The notes under the pieces are model-generated. The model was given only the letters and a program-made list of their open reading frames with translations, did no database searches and was not told the origin of the DNA. The translations under genes and the position numbers were made by a program. Shown here in pieces: positions 1 through 6,623 of a stretch of DNA of 20,165 nucleotides; within the stretch, counting starts at the first letter, position 1; each line of letters begins with the position of its first letter. Source of the DNA: an uncultured Lachnospiraceae bacterium (lineage in GTDB: Bacteria; Bacillota; Clostridia; Lachnospirales; Lachnospiraceae); contig CAJUSS010000034.1 of assembly GCA_910588895.1 (NCBI GenBank), positions 1 through 20,165 on the forward strand, read 5' to 3'.

Positions 1-4
1 GCGG

Positions 5-53
5 AAAGGATACCCGATCTGGGAGCTTGCGAACAGGATCGAGTATCCTTTTT
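5..53 (+). terminator. Rho-independent terminator of an off-window upstream gene
   Basis: A perfect 9-bp outer stem (5-13 with 43-51) encloses a second pairing of CGATC (15-19) with GATCG (37-41). The right arm runs straight into a T-run at 49-53. The T-run lies on the plus-strand side, so the terminated gene is probably a plus-strand gene left of the window. No coding sequence of that gene is visible. Confidence 0.75.
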
Positions 54-130
54 GATCGTCTTGTATCATGATGGATCTGTGCGATATAGATATTTTTTGG
101 ACATACCCCCTATATCTTATGGTAAAAATA

Positions 131-139
131 TGATATACT
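131..139 (+). promoter_or_regulatory. Extended -10 promoter for the lipase-like hydrolase
   Basis: The sequence TGATATACT matches the extended -10 form TGnTATAAT with one mismatch in the hexamer. The expected -35 position (about 111-116) holds only a weak TATATC, so recognition would rely on the extended -10. It lies about 75 bases before the chosen start of the hydrolase, in an AT-rich stretch that contrasts with the GC-rich coding DNA. Confidence 0.45.
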
Positions 140-213
140 CTTTCTATTACACGCGACGGCACCCAGTATAGGAAGTGGTGCCACACAAAGAACAACATAA
201 GGAGGGGTATGAC

Positions 214-1020
214 ATGGGAGAGATGTTTTCTTCGTTTGACGGGACACGGCTTTATCTTAACAAGGAGGTGCCGGAACAGGCCCGGGCGGCAGCGGTGATC
301 GTCCATGGTCTGTGCGAGCATCAGGGGCGGTATGACTTTTTTGCAGAGATGTTCCACAAGGCAGGGATCGGGACCTACCGCTTTGACCATCGGGGACATG
401 GCCGTTCGGAGGGAGAGCGGACCTTTTATTCCGATTTCAACGAGCTGTTGGACGATACCCATGTGGTGGTGGAGATGGCGATCCGGGAAAACCCGGATAT
501 CCCGGTATTTCTGATCGGACACAGCATGGGCGGGTTCACGGTATCCCTATACGGTGTTAAGTATCCGGACCAGAAGCTGCGCGGCATTGTCACCAGCGGC
601 GCGCTGACCTATGATGTGGGCGGACTGATCACCGGGGTGCCCAAAGGGCTGGATGTACATACCAAGCTTCCCAATGAGCTGGGAGCCGGGGTGTGTTCGG
701 TGGCAGAGGTGGTCGACTGGTATGGCAGGGATCCATATAATACAAAGACCTTTACCACAGGACTGTGCTATGCGATCTGTGACGGTCTTGCCTGGTTCGA
801 GGAGAAAGCGGCAGACTTTGCCTACCCGGTGCTGATGCTCCACGGCGAGAAGGACGGACTGGTAAACGTAGCGGATACCTATCGCTTCTTTAACAAAGCC
901 GCCTCCGCCGATAAGCAGATGAAGATCTACGGGAACCTGTTCCATGAGATCTTTAATGAGTACTGCAAAGAAGAGGTGATCGGGGATGTGCTGCGCTGGA
1001 TCGAGGCGCGGATCGGCTGA
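214..1020 (+). CDS. Alpha/beta hydrolase, monoacylglycerol lipase-like (serine aminopeptidase S33 type)
   Basis: Predicted cytosolic serine hydrolase of 268 residues in the Hydrolase_4/monoacylglycerol lipase group; members cleave acylglycerols or related esters, but the substrate cannot be read from sequence. An N-terminal HGLCEHQGRY stretch (31-40) is the oxyanion-side motif typical of the group. The nucleophile elbow GHSMGG puts Ser104 at the active site, Asp214 lies in HGEKDGLVN, and His244 lies in NLFHEIFNE, giving a complete catalytic triad. No signal peptide or membrane segment is seen. The start is the ATG at 214 because AAGGAGGGG (199-207) sits six bases before it; an in-frame GTG at 175 lacks a comparable site. 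It is monocistronic as far as visible, with its own promoter and a convergent minus-strand neighbour. The family call is firm; the lipid substrate is inferred. Confidence 0.9.
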   Translation: MGEMFSSFDGTRLYLNKEVPEQARAAAVIVHGLCEHQGRYDFFAEMFHKAGIGTYRFDHRGHGRSEGERTFYSDFNELLDDTHVVVEMAIRENPDIPVFLIGHSMGGFTVSLYGVKYPDQKLRGIVTSGALTYDVGGLITGVPKGLDVHTKLPNELGAGVCSVAEVVDWYGRDPYNTKTFTTGLCYAICDGLAWFEEKAADFAYPVLMLHGEKDGLVNVADTYRFFNKAASADKQMKIYGNLFHEIFNEYCKEEVIGDVLRWIEARIG

Positions 1021-1039
1021 GAGGCTCGGCAGGAGTGAG

Positions 1040-1179
1040 ATGCATGGGAAAGAAGCTCCCGATCGGGATCGATGAGAAAAGAAAGGTATGATGCAGCGCT
1101 CATCAGGGACGGTCTGGAACGGATCATAAAGTATGGGATCGCCTTCTATAAAAAGAACTGCCAGGTGGTGCGGTCTTAA
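1040..1179 (+). other. Possible coupled mini-ORFs (11 and 35 codons), unrecognised
   Basis: Two very short reading frames lie between the hydrolase and the convergent editing gene. The first (1040-1075, 11 residues) has AGGAG at 1031-1035, four bases before its ATG. Its stop overlaps the ATG at 1072 of the second as ATGA. The second (1072-1179, 35 residues) has a plausible composition, with a basic start and a stretch IIKYGIAFYKK, and ends inside the hairpin at 1162-1196. I do not recognise either product. They may be a degraded gene end or a real small protein with translational coupling; chance is also possible at this length. Confidence 0.22.
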
Positions 1180-1196
1180 CCTAGCCGCACCACCTG
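1150..1196 (-). terminator. Terminator of the ProX-type editing gene, overlapping its stop codon
   Basis: A perfect 12-bp inverted repeat (1162-1173 and 1185-1196) has an 11-base loop that contains the TAA stop of the minus-strand gene. On the minus strand the stem is followed, after about seven bases, by a run of five T (1154 down to 1150). The plus-strand side has no T-run, so it should work only for the minus-strand coaX/ProX-type unit. Confidence 0.65.
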
Positions 1197-1721
1197 ATAC
1201 CCATGCCCTACTGCCTCCAAAAACTTCCCGAACACATCGGCTGTCTTCAGCCGTATGCTGGAGGTGTTCACACAGGGATGGCAGCCGATATACTCGCCTT
1301 GCAGCACATCCTCATCCACCAGCAGGGTCACCTGACCATCCGTATCGTTCATCAGGCCCATGACGCTGACAGATCCCGGCGTGATGTCCAGATAACGCTC
1401 CATGGCCTTTGGCGGCGCGAAGGAAAGCCTGGCGCTGCCGATCTGGTGGGAGATCTCCTTTGTCTTAAATTTCTTGTCCCCGCGGATCATCAGCAGATAG
1501 AACCTGGTCTTCTGCGCATTGCAGAGGAACAGGTTCTTGCAGATCGTAGCCGGGGCCAGGGCCTGGTCGATCTTGGCGCAGGCCTCCATGGTCTGGGCGG
1601 CTGCATGGTCCACCCGCTCAAAAGGGATATCCAGTCTTTCTAAAAGGTCATAGACACGGATCTCCTTTGCTAAACGATCTCCATCCTCTTTGGGCCGTCC
1701 GTTCATCAAATGCAGTTCCAA
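1176..1721 (-). CDS. ProX/YbaK-type prolyl-tRNA editing protein (Ala-tRNA(Pro) deacylase-like)
   Basis: Predicted trans-editing hydrolase of 181 residues in the PrdX/ProXp-ala branch of the YbaK/EbsC family, which clears mischarged Ala-tRNA(Pro) in the cytosol. Family marks are KNLFLCN with the conserved lysine at 62, then RGDKKFKTKEIS (80-91), GSVSVMGLMND near 116-126, and HPCVNTSS near 148-155, followed by a C-terminal FLEAVGH helix. Length is slightly above the usual 160-170 residues. The start is a TTG at 1721: AGGAGG (1730-1735) lies eight bases before it, while the in-frame ATG at 1706 is too far away. It lies 71 bases downstream of coaX on the same strand and is probably cotranscribed, with two hairpins in the gap. 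Substrate assignment is by family; other databases would call it a prolyl-tRNA synthetase associated domain protein. Confidence 0.88.
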   Translation of the reverse strand: MELHLMNGRPKEDGDRLAKEIRVYDLLERLDIPFERVDHAAAQTMEACAKIDQALAPATICKNLFLCNAQKTRFYLLMIRGDKKFKTKEISHQIGSARLSFAPPKAMERYLDITPGSVSVMGLMNDTDGQVTLLVDEDVLQGEYIGCHPCVNTSSIRLKTADVFGKFLEAVGHGYQVVRLG

Positions 1722-1729
1722 GGGTGAGT

Positions 1730-1735
1730 CCTCCT
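1730..1735 (-). promoter_or_regulatory. Ribosome binding site fixing the TTG start of the editing gene
   Basis: AGGAGG on the minus strand is eight bases upstream of TTG at 1721. This strong site is what selects the unusual TTG start over the in-frame ATG fifteen bases further in. Confidence 0.75.
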
Positions 1736-1738
1736 GTC

Positions 1739-1793
1739 TGGATAGGGGCGGCCTATCCTTCTTGCGCGAATGGTCCTTTCTCTATGGGACCAT
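1739..1793 (-). other. Two hairpins in the coaX to editing-gene spacer
   Basis: A 7-bp inverted repeat (1770-1776 with 1787-1793) starts within the coaX stop codon. A second 7-bp repeat (1740-1746 with 1752-1758, five-base loop) ends just before the ribosome binding site of the next gene. Neither is followed by a T-run on the minus strand, so neither looks like a classical terminator. They could stabilise or process the mRNA between the two cistrons, or affect access to the TTG start. Confidence 0.4.
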
Positions 1794-2563
1794 CATCGCG
1801 CCACATTCTTCCGATATAAGATCAAAAGTCCTTTTAAGAGCAGCGCATCGTCATACACGATCTTATGGCGGCATAAAGGCGCGACAAGCTTAGCCTGTCC
1901 GCCGGTGGCCACCACGGAGGTTTTTTCGCCCAGCTCCTCTTCCAGCCGGTCGATCAGCCCGTCGATCTGGGCCACATTTCCATATACGATGCCGCTGCGC
2001 ATACAATCGATCGTATTCTTTCCGATCGCCTTTCCCGGTGCTTCCAGGCTGATGAAGGGGAGCTGGGCGGTCTTGCCGCTCAAAGAATCCAGGGATACCT
2101 TCAGGCCCGGCAGGATGACCCCGCCGCAGTAGTTCCCGGCCTTGTCCACCACGGACATAGTGGTGGCCGTGCCCATGTCGATGATGATCAGGGGCTTTGG
2201 ATACTCATGGATGGCGGCTACCGCATCCACGATCATATCACTGCCCACAGTCTTTGGGTTATCCATCAGGATGTTCAATCCAGTCTTCATCCCGGAGCCC
2301 ACCAAGAGCGGCCTCTTTCCCAGGACCTTTTCCACTGCCCGGAGGATCGTGGTGTTTAAGGGCGGGACCACGGAAGAAAGGATCGCGCCCTCGATCTGGT
2401 CAGGATCGATCCGGTCGATCTCCAGGATATCCTTGATGTTCACGGCGTATTCTAAGTCTGTCTTTCCCAGGTTCGTGGTGATACGCTCTACAAAATAAGT
2501 CTTCTGCTCATCGATGCCGCCCAGCACGATGTTCGTATTGCCCATATCGATCGCTAAGATCAT
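1793..2563 (-). CDS. coaX: Type III pantothenate kinase
   Basis: Catalyses ATP-dependent phosphorylation of pantothenate, the first step of CoA synthesis; the type III enzymes belong to the ASKHA fold, need a monovalent cation and resist CoA feedback and acetyl-CoA inhibition. The 256 residues match the normal length. Visible motifs are the N-terminal phosphate motif DMGNTN with Asp6, GSDMIVDAVAA with the likely catalytic Asp109, IIDMGTATT (128-135), GGVILPG, and a C-terminal ATGGQAK. The reading frame is open upstream to 2683, but the start is placed at ATG 2563 because AAAGGAG (2574-2580) lies ten bases upstream and the protein then begins at the family's usual point. It is divergent from coaBC, which carries out the next two steps, so the pair covers pantothenate to phosphopantetheine. 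Confidence 0.95.
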   Translation of the reverse strand: MILAIDMGNTNIVLGGIDEQKTYFVERITTNLGKTDLEYAVNIKDILEIDRIDPDQIEGAILSSVVPPLNTTILRAVEKVLGKRPLLVGSGMKTGLNILMDNPKTVGSDMIVDAVAAIHEYPKPLIIIDMGTATTMSVVDKAGNYCGGVILPGLKVSLDSLSGKTAQLPFISLEAPGKAIGKNTIDCMRSGIVYGNVAQIDGLIDRLEEELGEKTSVVATGGQAKLVAPLCRHKIVYDDALLLKGLLILYRKNVAR

Positions 2564-2690
2564 GGTGATGCAGCTCCTTTCCGATCCATTTTTACAGCTA
2601 TGCGATAGGACTCTCTTGACGCGGGTGTGGATAGCAGCTACATCTGCGCCTTCCACCAAACCCATGAAAGCAACCCTTTCCATAACTAGA
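2564..2690 (-). promoter_or_regulatory. Long coaX 5' leader
   Basis: If transcription starts near 2691, coaX has a leader of roughly 125 bases. It contains an in-frame ATG at 2683 with no ribosome binding site and no in-frame stop before coaX. I recognise no known riboswitch in it. The only confident element is the AAAGGAG site at 2574-2580. Confidence 0.35.
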
Positions 2691-2705
2691 TTTTTATGTT
2701 ATACT
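2677..2705 (+). promoter_or_regulatory. coaBC promoter
   Basis: A -35-like TTTCCA (2677-2682) is followed after 17 bases by TATACT (2700-2705), preceded by TG at 2697-2698 to give an extended -10. Predicted transcription start is near 2712, leaving a leader of about 57 bases before coaBC. Confidence 0.55.
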
Positions 2706-2726
2706 GCAACATGGCATACATTGTAA
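2698..2726 (-). promoter_or_regulatory. coaX promoter, overlapping the coaBC promoter
   Basis: On the minus strand TTACAA (2726-2721) is followed after 17 bases by TATAAC (2703-2698). The -10 matches five of six consensus positions, while the -35 is weak. This -10 overlaps the coaBC -10 by four bases on the opposite strand. Confidence 0.4.
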
Positions 2727-2768
2727 CACGATCAGGATAAAAACTCAATGTTAAGGGGAGGAAGATCG

Positions 2769-4001
2769 ATGCTGAGAGGAAAGACGGTGCTTTTGGGTGT
2801 GACTGGCGGGATCGCGGCCTATAAGATCCCTGTTCTGGCCAGCATGCTGGTAAAGAACGGGGCGGAAGTTTTTGTATTGATGACGGAAAATGCGACGAAT
2901 TTTATCACGGCTACCACCTTCGAGACCCTGACCGGCCACAAATGTGTAGTGGACACCTTTGACCGTGCCTTTGAGTTTAATGTAGAACATGTGGCTCTGG
3001 CGAAGAGAGCGGATATCCTTTTAGTGGCTCCGGCCACAGCTAATGTGATCGCCAAGCTGGCCCATGGGATCTGTGACGACATGCTGACCACCACGGCTCT
3101 GGCCTGCAAGTGCCCGAAGCTGATCGCGCCGGCCATGAACACACGGATGTATGAGTCGCCGATCCTCCAGGATAATCTGGAGATCTGCCGGCGTTACAAG
3201 ATGACGGTGATCGATCCGGCTCATGGGAATCTGGCCTGCGGGGATACCGGTGCGGGGAAGATGCCGGAGCCGGAGGTGCTCTTTGACCATATCTGCCAGG
3301 CGGTCGGCCATCCCAAGGATCTGGAAGGAAAAAAGGTCCTGGTCACGGCAGGACCCACCAGGGAAGCCATCGACCCGGTGCGTTATATCACCAACCACTC
3401 CACAGGCAAGATGGGCTATGCCATTGCGCGAGCCGCTTCCAGGAGAGGCGCGGATGTCACCCTGATATCCGGTCCGGTAGAGCTTAAAGCACCTCTGGCG
3501 GTCCGCATGGTCCCGGTAGAGAGCGCGAAGGAGATGTTCGATGCGGTCACAGAGCTTTCCGCAGGGCAGGACGCCATCATCAAGGCGGCGGCAGTGGCGG
3601 ATTACCGCCCGAGGGAGGTAGCGGCGGAGAAGATGAAAAAAGCGGACGGCGCCATGTCGATCGACCTGGAACGGACAGACGATATCCTGGCTTGGCTGGG
3701 GGAGCATCGCCGGGAAGGGCAGTTTTTGTGCGGTTTTTCCATGGAGACCCAGGACATGCTGGAAAATTCCAGAAAGAAGCTGGAGAAGAAGCATATCGAT
3801 ATGATCGTGGCAAACGACCTGCGGGTAGACGGTGCAGGCTTCGGCACAGACACCAATGTGGTCACATTGATCACCAGGGAAAAAGAAACGGCGCTGGAGA
3901 AGATGGGGAAAGAAGAAGTGGCCCACAAGATCTTGGACCAGATCTTTGGCGAAAAAGGACAGAAAAAGGTTAGAGGACATAAGGAGGGACAGACCCCATG
4001 A
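2769..4001 (+). CDS. coaBC: Bifunctional phosphopantothenoylcysteine decarboxylase / phosphopantothenate-cysteine ligase
   Basis: Two-domain CoA synthesis enzyme of 410 residues. The N-terminal FMN-dependent CoaC domain (about 1-180) decarboxylates 4'-phosphopantothenoylcysteine; the C-terminal CoaB domain (about 185-400) joins phosphopantothenate to cysteine using CTP. CoaC marks are GVTGGIAAYK (10-19), active-site His74, PAMNTRMY with Asn124, and ACGDTGAGKM with Cys157. CoaB marks are VTAGPTREAIDPVRYI, HSTGKMGYAIA, KAAAVADYRP and NDLRVDGAGFG. The start at 2769 follows AGGGGAGG (2753-2760) by eight bases; an in-frame ATG at 2748 lies upstream of that site and is rejected. It overlaps the following esterase gene by four bases and is divergent from coaX. 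Confidence 0.97.
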   Translation: MLRGKTVLLGVTGGIAAYKIPVLASMLVKNGAEVFVLMTENATNFITATTFETLTGHKCVVDTFDRAFEFNVEHVALAKRADILLVAPATANVIAKLAHGICDDMLTTTALACKCPKLIAPAMNTRMYESPILQDNLEICRRYKMTVIDPAHGNLACGDTGAGKMPEPEVLFDHICQAVGHPKDLEGKKVLVTAGPTREAIDPVRYITNHSTGKMGYAIARAASRRGADVTLISGPVELKAPLAVRMVPVESAKEMFDAVTELSAGQDAIIKAAAVADYRPREVAAEKMKKADGAMSIDLERTDDILAWLGEHRREGQFLCGFSMETQDMLENSRKKLEKKHIDMIVANDLRVDGAGFGTDTNVVTLITREKETALEKMGKEEVAHKILDQIFGEKGQKKVRGHKEGQTP

Positions 4002-4840
4002 GACAACAGCAGTTTACGATCACCGTGCCGGGGCAGAAGACGGGACCGGCAGCCCTTACAGTATATCAGATCGACAATATCAGCGTGGCGCCAAAGAAGA
4101 AGCGGCCTTTTGTGATCATATGCGGCGGCGGGGGCTACGAGCGGATCTCAGATCGGGAGAAGGAGCCGGTGCTCCTGCAGTTCTTGGCCTGTGGCTGCAG
4201 TGCCGGGCTCTTGGAGTACAGCGTGGCGCCAAATGAATTCCCGGTCTCCTTGCAGGAGCTGGCTTCTGCGGTAGCGCTGGCAAGGCGCAGTGCAAAGGAC
4301 TGGCAGATCGATCCGGAGAAGATCGTGGTCTGCGGCTTCTCCGCAGGCGGACATCTAGCTGCCAGTCTGGGCGTGTTCTGGGATAAGGACTTTGTATACG
4401 GTCCATTGGGCCTTACGGCAGAGGGTTGCAGGCCAAACGGACAGATCCTGTGCTATCCCGTGATCACTTCCGGCCCCAAGGCCCACAAAAGCTCCTTTGA
4501 AAAGCTCTTAGGCGGACGGATCGGGGAGAAAGGGCTCTTAGAAAAAGTATCCCTGGAAAGACAGGTGACCGCAGCCGTGCCCAAGACCTTCCTCTGGCAT
4601 ACCATGACCGACGAGAGCGTGCCGGTGGAGAACAGCCTCCTCTTCGCCCAGGCCCTGACAGAGGCGGGGGTAGAGTATGAGCTGCACATCTATCCGTCCG
4701 GCGGCCATGGCCTGTCCCTGGCCACCGAGGAGACCGCCGGAGCACGGGAATGTCATCTGCAGCCCTATTGCAGCGGCTGGATCGCCTTGGCAAAGGCGTG
4801 GATGGAGCTGCATTTCCAGTGCCTTTCTATGAAGGGATGA
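3998..4840 (+). CDS. Alpha/beta hydrolase, acetylesterase-like
   Basis: Predicted serine esterase of 280 residues resembling the acetyl-xylan esterase / BD-FAE group of alpha/beta hydrolases, which remove acetyl or acyl groups from sugars. The nucleophile elbow GFSAGGHLA gives Ser115; Asp205 lies in MTDESVPVENS and His237 in SGGHGLSLA, completing a triad. The oxyanion loop reads CGGGGYE (42-48) where HGGGY is usual. There is no signal peptide, so it would act inside the cell on imported substrates. The ATG overlaps the coaBC stop as ATGA, and AAGGAGGG lies about nine bases upstream, suggesting translational coupling. Its pairing with a CoA gene has no obvious metabolic reason. The fold and family are firm, the substrate is not. 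Confidence 0.85.
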   Translation: MRQQQFTITVPGQKTGPAALTVYQIDNISVAPKKKRPFVIICGGGGYERISDREKEPVLLQFLACGCSAGLLEYSVAPNEFPVSLQELASAVALARRSAKDWQIDPEKIVVCGFSAGGHLAASLGVFWDKDFVYGPLGLTAEGCRPNGQILCYPVITSGPKAHKSSFEKLLGGRIGEKGLLEKVSLERQVTAAVPKTFLWHTMTDESVPVENSLLFAQALTEAGVEYELHIYPSGGHGLSLATEETAGARECHLQPYCSGWIALAKAWMELHFQCLSMKG

Positions 4841-4860
4841 AAGAAGAGCGCCTTTCTTAA

Positions 4861-4881
4861 CGGCCCTTTATCGAAGGGCTG
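4861..4881 (+). other. Hairpin between the esterase and prfC
   Basis: A 6-bp stem (4863-4868 with 4874-4879), extendable by two more pairs, has a five-base loop and no following T-run. It is not a convincing terminator, so readthrough from coaBC and the esterase into prfC remains possible. No promoter is evident in this 98-base gap. Confidence 0.3.
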
Positions 4882-4926
4882 CCAGAGGGGACTTATGACA
4901 GATCTGACAGGTCATTGATAAGGAAT

Positions 4927-4933
4927 GGAGGAG
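4927..4933 (+). promoter_or_regulatory. Ribosome binding site fixing the GTG start of prfC
   Basis: GGAGGAG lies five bases before GTG at 4939. An in-frame TTG at 4915 lies upstream of this site and would add eight residues not typical of RF3. Confidence 0.7.
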
Positions 4934-4938
4934 CTAAA

Positions 4939-6531
4939 GTGGCAAGCTTAGCAGAAGAGATAAAAAAACGAAGGACATTTGCGATCATCTCCCACCCGGA
5001 TGCCGGAAAGACCACATTGACGGAGAAGTTCCTGCTGTATGGCGGGGCCATCAATCTGGCCGGTACGGTAAAAGGACGGAAGGCCGCCAAGCATGCGGTG
5101 TCGGACTGGATGGAGATCGAGAAGGAGAGAGGGATCTCGGTCACCTCCTCTGTGCTCCAGTTCGGCTATGACGGATACTGCATCAATATCCTGGATACAC
5201 CGGGGCACCAGGATTTCTCGGAGGATACCTATCGCACCTTGATGGCAGCCGACTCTGCGGTCATGGTGATCGACGGATCCAAGGGCGTGGAGGCCCAGAC
5301 GATCAAGCTGTTCAAGGTCTGCGTCATGCGGCACATCCCGATCTTCACCTTCATCAATAAGATGGACCGGGAAGCCAAAGATCCCTTTGAGCTGATGAGC
5401 GAGATCGAGAGCGTGCTGGGCATCCACACCTGCCCGGTGAACTGGCCGATCGGCTGCGGCAAAAGCTTCAAGGGTGTATACGACCGGAGCGCGAAGAAGA
5501 TCACCACCTTCACGGCGGCTATGGGCGGCGCGAAAGAGGTGGCCCACCAGGAGTTTGACTTAGACGGAACGGATGTGGACGCATTGATCGGCACAGACTA
5601 TCATCAGCAGCTGAAGGATGAGATCGAGCTGCTGGACGGGGCCAGCGATCCGTTCGATCAGGAAAAGGTCAGCGCGGGAGAGCTGTCGCCGGTGTTTTTC
5701 GGATCGGCACTAACGAATTTCGGCGTGGAGATCTTCTTAAAGCACTTCCTTAAGATGACCACCGCGCCCTTGGCCCGGAAAACGGCGGATGGTGTAGCGG
5801 ATCCCTTTGACCAGGATTTTTCTGCCTTTGTCTTTAAGATCCAGGCGAATATGAACAAGGCCCACCGGGACCGGATCGCATTTATGCGGATCGTGTCCGG
5901 GGAGTTTCAGGCCGGTATGGAGGTGGATCACGTCCAGGGAGGCAAGAAGATCCGCTTATCCCAGCCCCAGCAGATGATGGCTCAGGACCGAAAGATCGTG
6001 GAGCGGGCCTGTGCGGGCGATATCATCGGCGTGTTCGACCCGGGGATCTTTTCGATCGGGGACACCTTATGCACGCCGGGATGCAAGGTCCGGTTTAAGG
6101 GGATCCCCACTTTTGCACCGGAGCATTTCGCCAGGGTGCGCCAGGTGGACACCATGAAGCGGAAACAGTTCTTAAAGGGAGTCAGCCAGATCGCCCAGGA
6201 AGGCGCGATCCAGATCTTCCAGGAGTTCAATACCGGTATGGAGGAGATCATCGTGGGCGTGGTGGGCGAGCTCCAGTTCGATGTACTGACCTACCGTCTG
6301 GAAAATGAGTACAATGTAGAGGTGAAGCTGGATAAGCTGCCTTATGAGTACATCCGCTGGGTGGCCAATAAAGAGCAGATCGATGTGGAGAAGATCCAGG
6401 GCACCTCTGACATGAAGCGGATCAAGGATCTGAAGGATAACCCGCTGCTGCTGTTCGTCAACAGCTGGAGCGTGCGCATGGTCGAAGAGCGGAACCCGGA
6501 GCTGGTGCTCAGCGAATTTGGCAATACCTGA
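4939..6531 (+). CDS. prfC: Peptide chain release factor 3
   Basis: Translational GTPase of 530 residues, the usual RF3 length, which recycles class I release factors from the ribosome after termination. The G domain shows all signatures: P-loop SHPDAGKTT (18-26), switch I RGISVTSSV, DTPGHQDFSEDTYRTL for G3, and NKMDR for G4. EF-Tu-like domain II and the RF3-specific C-terminal domain follow, with VGVVGELQFDVL in the latter. The start is GTG at 4939, chosen from the ribosome binding site. It lies 98 bases after the esterase gene and 92 before pepV. In many Firmicutes prfC is optional; here it appears intact. Confidence 0.97.
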   Translation: MASLAEEIKKRRTFAIISHPDAGKTTLTEKFLLYGGAINLAGTVKGRKAAKHAVSDWMEIEKERGISVTSSVLQFGYDGYCINILDTPGHQDFSEDTYRTLMAADSAVMVIDGSKGVEAQTIKLFKVCVMRHIPIFTFINKMDREAKDPFELMSEIESVLGIHTCPVNWPIGCGKSFKGVYDRSAKKITTFTAAMGGAKEVAHQEFDLDGTDVDALIGTDYHQQLKDEIELLDGASDPFDQEKVSAGELSPVFFGSALTNFGVEIFLKHFLKMTTAPLARKTADGVADPFDQDFSAFVFKIQANMNKAHRDRIAFMRIVSGEFQAGMEVDHVQGGKKIRLSQPQQMMAQDRKIVERACAGDIIGVFDPGIFSIGDTLCTPGCKVRFKGIPTFAPEHFARVRQVDTMKRKQFLKGVSQIAQEGAIQIFQEFNTGMEEIIVGVVGELQFDVLTYRLENEYNVEVKLDKLPYEYIRWVANKEQIDVEKIQGTSDMKRIKDLKDNPLLLFVNSWSVRMVEERNPELVLSEFGNT

Positions 6532-6623
6532 CCGATGACGGCGTTCTATTAAAGGCTTTTTTGCGGGTATGGGGGAGCGGCAAAAAGGCGGTCTATCAGA
6601 GCAGAAAGATGGAGGGAGCATAT

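Noticed and set aside
175..213. In-frame GTG start giving a 13-residue longer lipase-like hydrolase
   Set aside because: The strong AAGGAGGGG site lies inside this extension and points to ATG 214; nothing comparable precedes 175.
2564..2683. Upstream extension of CoaX by 40 residues
   Set aside because: No ribosome binding site before 2683, and the family begins at the DMGNTN-containing N-terminus coded from 2563.
3021..3980. Long minus-strand frame of 319 residues opposite coaBC
   Set aside because: Composition is typical of an antisense shadow (rich in H, R, D and Q), and coaBC on the other strand has all its catalytic motifs.
6532..6600. Terminator after prfC at the T-run near 6557-6562
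   Set aside because: The T-run is not preceded by a GC-rich stem; the imperfect complement with AAAAAGG downstream puts the T-run inside the stem instead.
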